Assembly (NCBI GenBank): GCA_051530055.1
Contig: CM121342.1
Span: 12,276,001 to 12,340,000 of the forward strand
Direction of reading: 5' to 3'
From: Neoechinorhynchus agilis
Taxonomy: Eukaryota; Acanthocephala
DNA: 64,000 bases
Position numbers and translations under genes: made by a program. Positions within the stretch are counted from its first letter, which is position 1, and each line of letters begins with the position of its first letter. This document shows positions 21,380 to 32,151 of the stretch, one piece after another. A model generated the notes under the pieces. That model was given only the letters and a program-made list of their open reading frames with translations, did no database searches and was not told where the DNA came from.

Positions 21380-21757
21380 CATGAATTCATTTAATGAAAG
21401 GTATAGTTCACTTCGTGATCGACAGGAGCAACTCGAATTTATTCTGCGTTTCCAGCTATTGCGAGACAAATGTCCGACAATTACAACCCCGTGGGCGCCC
21501 TGCGATTCGAACGAGAGCATTTAAACACCTTCATGTTCAAAACTGAAGAAAGAGACCGATCAATATTTAAAATAATGTCGATAGTACCAATGAAAGAACC
21601 CAAGGATTCCGCTTTTTCTTCTTTTCTACTGGGCGATAAAAAATAAAGTTCGAATGAGGTGAATTTACTACTGATACTTGAAACTGAAAGTTTAGCTGCG
21701 CAAGGTCCCTTTGAAGAAAAAGACATTAAGCTCGATCCGATTCCTGGTTTGTAATTA
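21380..21757 (+). other. Short conserved open stretches within tandem unit 1
   Basis: In each unit an ATG (21380 here; equivalents near 23457 and 25532) opens a 47-codon frame starting MNSFNERYSSLRDRQEQ and rich in charged residues. About 230 bp further another stretch ends DIKLDPIPGL before a stop (near 21755); it stays open in all three units even where bases differ. They might be exons of a second gene in the unit, with introns not resolved. I do not recognise the protein. Confidence 0.3.
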
Positions 21758-22678
21758 TAATGTCAACGTGGTCTCTTTTATTATGGTATCGATCATTGGA
21801 TTTTTGAGGAAATGATGGAATCCTGTGTGGATTCAGAAAAGGAGATAAAACTCAGGAACGTATTTCCTCTACAATTTTACGATACTCCGTCTGCTCACAC
21901 AAGACAACAAATTCAGGAACGTTGAGAATTCTACGTTGGTAGAAATAATTAACAACGGCATTGATATTTTTAAATTAAATATTTCTATTTTTAATAATCT
22001 CCAAAACATCACTGACAATAAGGAACGGCAAATTCTGTAAAATGACGGATCATAAAATATAGAAAAAAGCTCCGCATATCAGATAGCTTAAAGCATAGGA
22101 ACCCGACTGCGTTCCTCCACTGGATCAATATTGAAATTGGTTGAAATTATACACTGAAGACAAGCATTAAAATCAATAAACAACGATAAAATTACTGTTT
22201 TTTTATTTTTTTATGTAGCGTTCCTTCAGGTGCTTGAACGTTTCCAAATTGTTCTGAAACATTGTGGTTAAAGGAGATTCCGTGTCCCTAGCAGATTTAT
22301 CGATTCCACGGATGATGGACAAGTTTACCAAGCATGAATTTTAAAAAGCAATCCCGTTTCTACGAAAGGAGCATTTTCACAATTCTGAAATCTAAATGTT
22401 TTAAGGGATATTCTATTCACTTTTAATTAAAGTTCGTAAATTATATTAAAGTTCTTTTTCAGTATTTTTCAGCGATTTTGCATTATATTCTGTGGCCTCA
22501 GCTTCAATGATCGTAGAGTGTAACCTGAGTGTAAAATGCATGTAAAATCGAACACTATTCTTAGAAATGAAGGAAACTCAATGCTCAATTGCTCATATAA
22601 TTCTTGAATACAGAGCAAGGTGCAAGGAAGTAGGTTTAAATCGCATTAATACGACCGATATACTTTATTTCCCCTTAG

Positions 22679-22839
22679 AAATCGAAAAACTGAGCCAATT
22701 GGACGGGGTTTACGTCCAAAGCAAACCACTGGACGATTCTCTGCGTCTTTGTGTAATCATGATAGCTAATCAAGGAATGAAACAAAATAGCCGCCCAGAC
22801 CCGCGTTTCACACGGCACAATTTGCATAATTTTAAAAAA
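22679..22839 (+). pseudogene. PAX-like paired-domain exon, unit 1 (frameshifted)
   Basis: The acceptor tttatttccccttag precedes an exon reading EIEKLSQLDGVYVQSKPLDD followed by SLRLCVIMIANQGMKQ. This matches the PAX beta-hairpin and first helix (NQLGGVFVNGRPLPD..R..IVELA..G). A 5-bp deletion after MKQ (relative to the left unit and unit 3) throws the second and third helices out of frame. The donor site is also changed (aaaaaag|tactg). The upstream ATG at 22567 leads in frame into the exon (MKETQCSIAHIILEYRA...), so a start in the same open stretch is possible. As it stands this copy cannot make a paired domain. Confidence 0.55.
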
Positions 22840-24753
22840 GTACTGCAAGTTTTTCTGACAAAACTTAAAAGTATATTCGTTTTAGAAACAATGGCGTTGA
22901 AACAATAAAGCGACATAAAGCCTCTAAAATACAATTCAACAAAGACCAAATTTTCGTATTGGAGTTGTCGTTTTATATAGATCAAAGGCGAAGTAAATCG
23001 GTAATGGAAGGAATAACTGTATTGTTAGAGCTCCCAGCTAAAAAAATAAAGGTAAGAAGACAAAATATTAACGATTCTTTATTTTTAAAGATTAAGTAAG
23101 AAAGCTGGTGAAATTTAGCGGTGCGACGTAAAGAAAAACCCACTAATTTTCGTGTACGTTTACAACTTTTCTTTTTAGGCTTAGTTAACTAATCGTCGTC
23201 AAAAAGAATGCGGGCTAATGATTGGCCTATCAGCCTTTCTTGACTAATAAATTTTGAAATTAATAAAACGATTAGCTCGTAGTAGAACGCTCAAATATAA
23301 AAATTAAAAAATCGATACAATTTAAGATACTTTTGCAGCAAAAAACACGAAAAATTGTACGGTTTTTATTTTGTGAATATTTTTGTACAAAAAAATTCAA
23401 ATCAGATAAAACAATTCGTTAAAAAATGTTGAGATTCTAAAGTAAATGCCTTGCCATGAATTCATTTAATGAAAGGTATAGTTCACTTCGTGATCGACAG
23501 GAGCAACTCGAATTTATTCTGCGATTCCAACTATTGCGAGACAAATGTCCGACAATTACAACCCCGTGGGCGCCCTGCGATTCGAACGAGAGCATTTAAA
23601 CACCTTCATGTTCAAAACTGAAGAAAGAGACCGATCAATATTTAAAATAATGTCGATAGTACCAATGAAAGAACCCAAGGATTCCGCTTTTTCTTCTTTG
23701 CTACTGGGCGAAAAAAAAGAAGTTCGAATGAGGTGAATTTACTACTGATACTTGAAACTGAAAGTTTAGCTGCGCAAGGTCCCTTTGAAGAAAAAGACAT
23801 TAAGCTCGATCCGATTCCTGGTTTGTAATTATAATGTCAACGTGGTCTCTTTTAGTATGGTATCGATCATTGGATTTTTTAGGAAATGATGGAATCCTGT
23901 GTGGATTCACAAAAGGAGATAAAACTCAGGAACGTATTTCCTCTACAATTTTACGATACTCCGTCTGCTCACACAAGACAACAAATTCAGGAACGTTGAG
24001 AATTCTACGTTGGTAGAAATAATTAACAACGTCATTGATATTTTTAAATTGAATATTTCTATTTTTAATAATCTCCAAAACATCACTGACAATAAGGAAC
24101 GGCAAATTCTGTAAAATGACGGATCATAAAATATAGAAAAAAGCCCCGCATATCAGATAGCTTTAAGCATAGGAACCCGACTGCATTCCTCCACTGGATC
24201 AATATTGAAATTGGTTGAAATTATACACTGAAGACAATGCACTAAAATCAATAAACAACGATAAAATTACTGTTTTATTATTTTTTTATGTAGCGTTCCT
24301 TTAGGTGCTTGAACGTTTCCAAATTGTTCTGAAACATTGTGGTTAAAAGAGATTCCGTGTCCCTAGCAGATTTATCGATTCCACGGATGATGGACAAGTT
24401 TACCAAGCATGAATTTTAAAAAGCAATCCCGTTTCTACGAAAGGAGCATTTTCACAATTCTGAAATCTAAATGTTTTAAGGGATATTCTATTCACTTTTA
24501 ATTAAAGTTCGTAAATTATATTAAAGTTCTTTTTCAGTATTTTTCAGCGATTTTGCATTATATTCTGTGGCCTCAGCTTCAATGATCGTAGAGTGTAACC
24601 TGAGTGTAAAATGCATGTAAAATCGAACACTATTCTTAGAAATGAAGGAAACTCAATGCTCAATTGCTCATATAATTCTTGAATACAGAGCAAGGTGCAA
24701 GGAAGTAGGTTTAAATCGCATTAATACGACCGATATACTTTATTTCCCCTTAG

Positions 24754-24914
24754 AAATCGAAAAACTGAGCCAATTGGACGGGGTTTACGTCCAAAGCAAA
24801 CCACTGGACGATTCTCTACGTCTTTGTGTAATCATGATAGCTAATCAAGGAATGAAACAAAATAGCCGCCCAGACCCGCGTTTCACACGGCACAATTTGC
24901 CAAATTTTAAAAAG
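24754..24914 (+). pseudogene. PAX-like paired-domain exon, unit 2 (frameshifted)
   Basis: It is nearly identical to the unit 1 exon and carries the same 5-bp deletion, so the loss preceded the duplication of units 1 and 2. The acceptor is intact and the donor-like AAAAAG|GTACTG is kept, unlike unit 1. The upstream ATG is at 24642. Confidence 0.55.
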
Positions 24915-26831
24915 GTACTGCAAGTTTTTCTGACAAAACTTAAAAGTATATTCGTTTTAGAAACAATTGCGTTGAAACAATAAAGAGACATAAAGCCTCT
25001 AAAATACAATTCAACAAAGACCAAATTTTCGTATTGGAGTTGTCGTTTTATATAGATCAAAGGCGAAGTAAATCGGTAATGGGAGGAATAACTGTATTGT
25101 TAGAGCTCCCAGCTAAAAAAATAAAGGTAAGAAGACAAAATATTAACGATTCTTTATTTTTAAAGATTAAGTAAGAAAGCTGGTGAAATTTAGTGGTGCG
25201 ACGTAAAGAAAAAACCACTAATTTTCGTGTACGTTTACAACTTTTCTTTTTAGACTTGGTTAACTAATCGTCGTCAAAAAGAATGCGGGCTAAATATTGG
25301 CCTATCAGCCTTTCTTGACTAATAAATTTTGAAATTAATAAAACGATTAGCTCGTAGTAGAACGCTCAAATATAAAAAGTAAAAAATCGATACAATTTAA
25401 GATACTTTTGCAGCAAAAAACACGAAAAATTGTACGGTTTTTATTTTGTGAATATTTTTGTACAAAAAAAATTCAAATCAGATAAATCAATTCGTTAAAA
25501 AATGTTGAGATTCTAAAGTAAATGCCTTGCCATGAATTCATTTAATGAAAGGTATAATTCACTTCGTGATCGACAGGAGCAACTCGAATTTATTCTGCGA
25601 TTCCAACTATTGCGAGACAAATGTCCGACAATTACAACCCCGTGGGCGCCCTGCGATTCAAACGCGAGCATTTAGACACCTTCATGTTCAAAACTGAAGA
25701 AAGAGACCGATCAATATTTAAAATAATGTCGATAGTACCAATGAAAGAACCCAAGGATTCCGCTTTTTCTTCTTTGCTACTGGGCGAAAAAAAAGAAGTT
25801 CGAATGAGGTGAATTTACTACTGATACTTGAAACTGAGAGTTTAGCTGCGCAAGGTCCCTTTGATGAAAATGACATTACGCTCGATCCGATTCCTGGTTT
25901 GTAATTATAATGTCAACGTGGTCTCTTTTAGTATGGTATCGATCATTGGATTTTTTAGGAAATGATGGAATCCTGTGTGGATTCACAAAAGGAGATAAAA
26001 CTCAGGAACGTATTTCCTCCACAATTTTACGATACTCCGTCTGCTCACACAAGACAACAAATTCAGGAACGTTGAGAATTCTACGTTGGTAGAAATAATT
26101 AACAACGTGATTGATATTTTTAAATTGAATATTTCTATTTTTAATAATCTCCAAAACATCACTGACAATAAGGAACGGCAAATTCATGTAAAATGATGGA
26201 TCATGAAATATCGAAAAAACACCGCATATCAAATAGCTTTTAGCATAGGAACCCGACCGCATTCTTCGACTGGATCAATATTGAAATTGGTTGAAATTAT
26301 ACGCTGAGGGCAATGCACTCAAATCAATGGACAACGATAAAATTACTGTTTTTTCATCTTTTTTATGTAGCGCTCCTTTAGGTGCTTGAACGTTTCCAAA
26401 TTGTTCTGAAGCATTGTAGTTAAGAGAGATTCCGTGTCTCCTAGCAGATTAATCGATTCCACGGATGATGGACAAATTTACCAAGCATGAATTTTAAAAA
26501 GCAATCCCGTTTCTACGAAAGGAGCATTTCCACAATTCTGAAATCTAAATGTTTTAAGGGATATTCAATTCAGTTTTAATTAAAGTTCGTAAATTATATT
26601 AAAGTTCTTTTTCAGTATTTTTCAGCGATTTTGCATTATATTCTGTGGCCTCAGCTTCAATGATCGTAGACTGTAACCTGAGTGTGAAATCCGTGTAAAA
26701 CCGAACACTAATCTTAGAAATGAAGGAAACTCAATGCTCAATTGCTCATATAATTCTTGAATACAGAGCAAGATGCAAGAAATTAGGTTTAAATCGCATC
26801 ATTACGACCGATATACTCTATTTCCCCTTAG

Positions 26832-26997
26832 AAATCGAAAAACTGAGCCAATTGGACAAGGTTTACGTCCGAAGCGAACCGCTGGACGATTCTTTGCGTC
26901 TTCGTGTAATCATGATAGCTAATAAAGGAATGAAACAAAACAAAATAGCCGCCCAGACCAGCGTTTCATACGGCACAATTTGCCAAATTTTAAAAAG
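26832..26997 (+). CDS. PAX-like paired-domain exon, unit 3 (in frame)
   Basis: Acceptor tttcccctta-g, then LSQLDKVYVRSEPLDDSLRL followed by RVIMIANKGMKQNKIAAQTS and VSYGTICQILKR, then a donor-like AAAAAG|GTAATG. All elements of a PAI subdomain are present: the beta-hairpin (QL..V.V...PL.D), helix 1 (LRLRVIMIA), helix 2 (KIAAQT) and recognition helix 3 (YGTICQILKR). The open stretch from the ATG at 26720 also reads into it. It is the best-preserved copy. No RED-subdomain exon follows before the unit ends. Alternatives: the paired-like DNA-binding domain of a Tc1/mariner-type transposase, but the hairpin preceding helix 1 favours PAX. Confidence 0.52.
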
Positions 26998-27275
26998 GTA
27001 ATGCTGCGTTGAAACAATGAAGAGACATAAAGCCTCTAAAATACAATTCAATAAAGGCCAAATTTTCGTATTTTAATCGTCATTTTATATAGATCAAAGG
27101 TCTTGTAAATCAGTAATCGAAGTAATCGCCGATTCGTTTGAGCTTCACGATATTTTGTTCTTTAAAATGAAATAAAAAGGCTGATAAACTTTAGCGGTGC
27201 GGCGTAAATAAAAATTGGGAGATCAGCTTTTCGTGACTTATAAAATTAATAAAACGATCAGCTCGCTGTAGAGCG

Positions 27276-27844
27276 CTCTGTTCAATCACTTATGATTGTC
27301 GTAAGAATAGAACTAGTTCGATTTTCTAAGAAGCATGGAGCTCTGCCCAACCAGTATCGTACAAAGTAGCGAGGATCATGAACCTTAGTAAACAGAGCAT
27401 TATGATATTGGTCTGATCAAAATCTCTTACTCCATGAGCTAAGCAAGGGTTATCCGAGTAGCAAGATAGCTCGCTGTATTCGGGACGCAAGCCGGAAAAC
27501 GTACCAACACAAAACTGCATACCTTTTTGCAAGGAAGTCAAGAAGCTTTCCGGCATTGTTAATCCGTTAGCCATCTCCATCTCGGAAGGGTGCGTCTATG
27601 AGATAAGGCAGACTATCAATCTACGTCGCAGGATTGGTGATCATTGAAGCGATGTCAACAAAAAACTGACCAACGTTCTGCAGTGGTGAGTCACTCGACA
27701 TCGAATCATGATATTGATTTTGACAAGGTCAATGTTTTGATGCCAGGTGAAGATCGATATGTATGCGTGATCGTTGAATCGATGTACATAGACTATCGTG
27801 ACGCATTCCAGTCAAATAAGGCGGATTACGTAGTCACTGTTTTC
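27276..27844. other. Unrecognised stretch between the array and LINE A3
   Basis: A minus-strand frame at 27326-27580 (84 codons, with MEMANGLTMPESF and several Cys) has no known motif. No repeat was matched. The LINE copy begins at about 27845. Confidence 0.4.
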
Positions 27845-29700
27845 GCAACCTAGAGTTTGAGCGGAGGGTGGCATAGGGCCATCCAATTCGTTGAGAATAT
27901 CTGTGCCTCCTGATATTAGGAGCTCAATTCTCAATGATTCCAACGTTCAGTCGTTAAATGGCGTTGACGTTTCATCGATTTCAAGACCTCCTAACCCTTC
28001 GGTTGAGACCATGGAGATCGATTTGGATGAAACAGAGGCACCTAACTCTCCCGACGATCGCCTTGGGTCTGCCAAGAATACGAGTGGACAACGGCCATCT
28101 AGTACTTTAAGATTTCCCATACCGCCCGACCAACGAGAACAAATGCTCTCCGATCGACGGTCTAAAACCGTATCTACAAGTGTCATTTCTGAGCCATACT
28201 CCGCCCTTCCTACTAAAAGGTGGCCTTATGTGGTCACCATTAATTCGAATCCTATAATTCCTAAACAAGCCATGTATGACGCACCTTATAACTTCTTGGA
28301 CTCCCCAGTTCAATAACGATGGTATAAAAAGAGTGGGCAAACTAACATATTTCGCCGTAACCATGCGGATTTAAGTAAGTAGTTATCGATGGATGACTAA
28401 CCTGTTCGAATTCGCCAACTTCAACCTGCCAAGCCAACTCTACTCAATCTCTGCGACTTCATAAAAGGTCCAATTTCTTGCGCATGGACTTCAGCCGAAC
28501 ATGAGTCAGGATCCTTTGGATGCTCGATTTATTGCAGCTGTTGAAGGACCAAGACATCAGCGGTACGAACTCTGCAGAAGCATACCTCGGACCTTTAACT
28601 GTTTCTCAATTCATTTTTCTTAAAAGTCCTACTGTGAGCTAGACGATTACGTGTTCCCTCGATGCAATCTCTACCAGCAATGAGGACATTGGTGCCAAAA
28701 CTGTGCGCATCAGGTGCATGCAAAGTGTTACCACTGCTCCAACACCGACCACAGCTTAGACTGTTGCCCATATCCACTCTAGAAACGCTGCGGAAATTGT
28801 CAGGGGCCTCATGCTGCATTCTTCAAAGGTTGCCCGAGTTTAAAAAGTACTAGGCATAGTTAAAAAAATTGAGGACTCCGGGCATCTAATTCACATGTGG
28901 CTCCAGCGTCTTCGTCTCAGGCCTCAACTTCCTTCAGAAACTGGACCCTCGCAAAAGCAAATTCGATACCTGTTTCGTCAAAGAAGAATCAGCTGGTCTC
29001 AATTCAGCAACTGGAACGGCGATTGGAAGAGGCTTACAACAACATGCTCACAGTAATGCAAGCTCATCTTACAGACGCTTTAGTCACCATCGAAAGGAAA
29101 ATCAGCACACTTCTGACAAGATTGTCGCATCTACCTGAAATACTATCGTCTGCTTTCGATAATGATAACCTCACGGACGGAATTGTAGATAAGGATTCGG
29201 AATTCGTGAGTCGAGTCTTCAAAGAACAAACTGCACGGATTAACAACGAAGTTGCGGATCTCATTCCCGCAGCGGGCTCGATTTGCAAAAAATCCAAAAA
29301 GCTCAGGTAATGGTTGCGAATTTGTGGCTGTTGCAGTGGAACTGTGGCGGGGCAACCATATATCCTACAAGCTACGTATCCTCGGACACACGATCACAGT
29401 CAATTTATCAACTAGGGCAGACATTTCCCAAACGAAAAGCTTCTTTTAGTAGAGAAATCGAAAGCTACTCGTGCGCCTATAAATTGTGGCTGAGGTTGTT
29501 GGAAAAACACGGGCTATCTCCAGCCTTGTTTTTTTATTCTATAGGTCGCCCTCCCGGACACAAGCCACTCTTTATCCAAGCGTTTTTCAGACATATTAAT
29601 TCGTTGCCACAAGCCTGGGCTGGATTTCTGAAAGATTTTTACCTGCAACGGTGCGGTAGATGAACATCTAAAATACACACCTGATACAGATCTGATTGAC
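27845..29700 (+). mobile_element. LINE family A, copy A3: deletion derivative
   Basis: Most of ORF1 is present: the N-terminal block (RISVPPDIRSSILND, FPIPPDQREQML; 27885-28316), zinc knuckles in shifted frames (about 28640-28850, KCYHCSNTDHS, CGNCQGPHAAFFKGC) and the coiled region (28897-29310). At 29310-29345 the endonuclease start (WLLQWNCGGAT) runs directly into RT C-terminal sequence (KLRILGHTITVNLSTRADIS at about 29368) and then the element's tail (FIQAFFRHINSL at about 29570). Nearly all of the endonuclease and RT is missing, so this 1.85-kb copy keeps only both ends, like a non-autonomous derivative. The subfamily is diverged from A1 and A2. Confidence 0.75.
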
Positions 29701-30635
29701 ATCCGCTGAAAAAATTCTTCTTGTTGCTATAAAAAGGCGGATTATACGTCAAAACTCACGATAAAGCCACCCTTACCTACCTCTTCCTTTTAGACATTAA
29801 GAGGCCCGACGAAATATTTAAAATAATAAATCAATATCTATTCTTCTTATCACCAAAAAATTCATAAATTAAAAATTGTGCGGTTGTCATTTTTTGGGTA
29901 TTTTTAAACAATAAAATTCAAATCAGATAGAACAATTCGATGAATAATTTTTTCCATTATCAATAAATAAATGGCGATCAATCGCCTTGCTCTTAAACAG
30001 CCGAGTTCAGTGGAACCATTTAATGAACAGTAACGTATCGTAAAAAAGGAAGGTTTAAGTTGCCGTCTGCCAGAATTGTTCGTAACTGCTTGTCTCAGAT
30101 GGAAACAATAAACAAACATTGTTGTTTAAAAACCCAATGATGATGTCTAAAAATATTGAGAAATGTCGGCGAAAAAAATGATAGGCACATGTAATTGGCT
30201 CAGGAACTCACAAAACCTTAAACATCGGGAATTTGAAGAAATACAAAAAAGCGAAATTTAAATATTCGCAGAGTAATATTTGATCCCGAAGCCTTTCGAT
30301 GCCATAGGATAAAAATTAAAAAGCGGAAGATTAACACTAATTCCGTCAACGCGAGGAAAATCCTTTCGCTGCTCCCGATTTTTGTTTCCAAGTGTCCTCC
30401 AATCACAATGCTTCAATTGCGAAACCGGCAGTTGTATAAAGTTACCGGCTACTGCGCTTTTGATGCAGCCGATAAAACAGGCAAAAGCGGATGATTGACA
30501 GTGTTCGCTACGTCTTTTATACTTTTTATATGTTAGTTAGAAAATAAGAGAAACATGGCTACATTTTATTCTCCGAGTGACACGTCGGTCAGCCTATTAT
30601 CGAAATAGCGATCATCGCGCTGAACACCTTAGCAA
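29701..30635. other. No gene recognised
   Basis: AT-rich stretch without convincing frames. Minus-strand openings at 29904-30119 and 30218-30406 show no domain. Family C sequence starts at about 30636. Confidence 0.5.
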
Positions 30636-31405
30636 TCAACTAGGGAGTTCACCAAGGGCCTGTTTTCTCCCCCATTCTTTTCAACATTTTCTTGAGCGAT
30701 CTTATTCCATCCTCTTCTTATTCTAAATACTTCTTGTACTTCAAACGAGATTTCTTACGTTCAAGCATTTTGCTCCTCTAAATGTCTTACCCTTAGCTTA
30801 ACCAAGTGCTTTGAAATCGTCCATTCAATCTCTAATAGTACTTCCAAACAGCAGCTTCTTCCTTTTCCTATCAATCGTGTCTCCTCTGATCGTATACTTG
30901 ATTTTCATTTTCAAGAAAATCTAAAGTGGGACAAGCACATATCAATTCTGTTGAACAAAGGGTTCATTAAGCTCTATCTTCTTAAAAGCCTCCAATTCCT
31001 TGGATTTTTATCCAAAGACCTTAAGTACTTTTATAACTTCGCCATCTTTCCAACGCTCACCTACGCATACTCGATCTATAAAGGTACAGTTAGAATTCCA
31101 ACGATTTTAGCCTCCATGACGACGATGATGTTTGCGCTCAACAAGGAAAACAAAGGACACCTTGCTCTATAATCAAATAAATCAAAATCAACTAACGGAC
31201 CAAAAACAATACCGCAGAAACGAAACAACGTTCAAGATCTGTTTAGACATCAAAATTTAATTTGGACATCAAAATTTAAATTATTATGAACCAGAGAAAA
31301 TACCAAATCTCACAACCTAACAATCTATCCTGCGCATTAGTGTTGGGAGGACCCAAAGATACGTGGTTCCTTTGCTTTAACTCACAAATAAGTGTTATTA
31401 TTAAA
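30636..31405 (+). mobile_element. LINE family C, copy C1 (3' part)
   Basis: The copy begins at RT motif B, read as VHQGPVFSPILFNIFLSDL near 30650, then IPSSSYSKYFLY. Near 30800 SLTKCFEIVHSIS and near 30895 LDFHFQENLKWDKH are conserved RT C-terminal blocks, followed by IKLYLLKSLQFLGF and LTYAYSIY (30965-31080). It aligns along its length with copy C5 at 52.8-53.8 kb and carries the family's 3' hairpin at 31348-31371 and a short tail with AATAAG...GTTATTATT. It is broken. Confidence 0.7.
31348..31371 (+). other. Family C 3' hairpin (C1)
   Basis: AGGACCCA, an 8-base loop AAGATACG, then TGGTTCCT: an 8-bp stem with one mismatch, close to the element's 3' end. Confidence 0.7.
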
Positions 31406-32151
31406 TGGAGCTTTATGTTAATTTTTAGTATTTTCAGAGAAGTGGCACTCTCACGAATGAGCAAAGAATGGTTCCATTGGTCACTAGTCTTGTCTTGTCC
31501 GAATGAGGATTTAGTTTTTGCTTACCGATGGGAGTTCAGCCGTATCTTAGAAATGACTTCGTACCACTGCGATAAGATTATCTTGTGAGTTGGTTTAGGT
31601 GTTATACATGGTTTATTTATCTTGCATCCGTGGCGGCACGAAGAGTTACCAAAGATTTTAGTCCTATAAAAAATAAGTGAAATTCATGGCATTTTTTTCG
31701 AGATTCTGTAGGTCTTTAGAACATAAGTCTTATTATAAAGATAAATTTGTACTCTCTAAGTTCAATAGTTATAATGTGTTCAATCGCTGAAAAAACAAAT
31801 AATGGACTTAATATATCTTTTGCGATAGCATAAATTGGTTTCGATTCGCTATTTGATTCTTAAAATCTTTCAATCAGAATTTCGAATTCTAAAGAAGTTG
31901 AACAGCAAGAGAAACATATTCACTTACCAAACATCTAATTTTACAAAGAAGATATTTCCTGCGTGTAGACAAAAGAAATGCACGATACATTGCGTTGAGC
32001 CTTCCTTTGATCGCAAACAATCTGACATTTAAAAACTTGAACCGGTTACCGTGGATTCTCGCGCAAGGTATTTAGATGTAGGCAAATTGCATAATATTTG
32101 AGAGCCGCAGAAAAACCGAATCGCTATCGAGTAGTTCGAAAGAGTGCGGAA
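31406..32151. promoter_or_regulatory. Upstream region of the transferrin-family gene
   Basis: About 750 bp without a convincing frame. The transferrin ATG is at 32152. An upstream in-frame opening from 32098 carries no ATG and is not needed. No clear TATA box or iron-responsive stem-loop is seen. Confidence 0.35.

Larger units (their letters stand above)
17945..27275 (+). repeat. Tandem array of about 2.08-kb units, each with a paired-domain exon
   Basis: Using the shared word aaattttcgtattgg as ruler, unit boundaries fall at 20871, 22948, 25023 and about 27060 (the last copy slightly changed), giving periods of 2077, 2075 and 2037 bp. A more diverged unit lies to the left (homology clear from about 18120, possible from 17945). 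It is split by family B copy B4 (19110-20870). A partial unit runs on to about 27275. Units 1 (20871-22947) and 2 (22948-25022) are near identical and share a 5-bp loss in the paired exon; unit 3 and the left unit are more diverged. The order suggests old duplication followed by a recent second round by unequal exchange. Confidence 0.88.

Noticed and set aside
22770-22985. Minus-strand 71-codon frame repeated in each tandem unit (also 24845-25060)
   Set aside because: Repeated because the unit is repeated. It lies antisense to the paired exon and has no domain.
17945-27275. Reading the tandem units as a Tc1/mariner transposon array
   Set aside because: No DDE/D catalytic motif, no terminal inverted repeats at unit edges, and the paired-domain beta-hairpin points to PAX. 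Kept only as an alternative.
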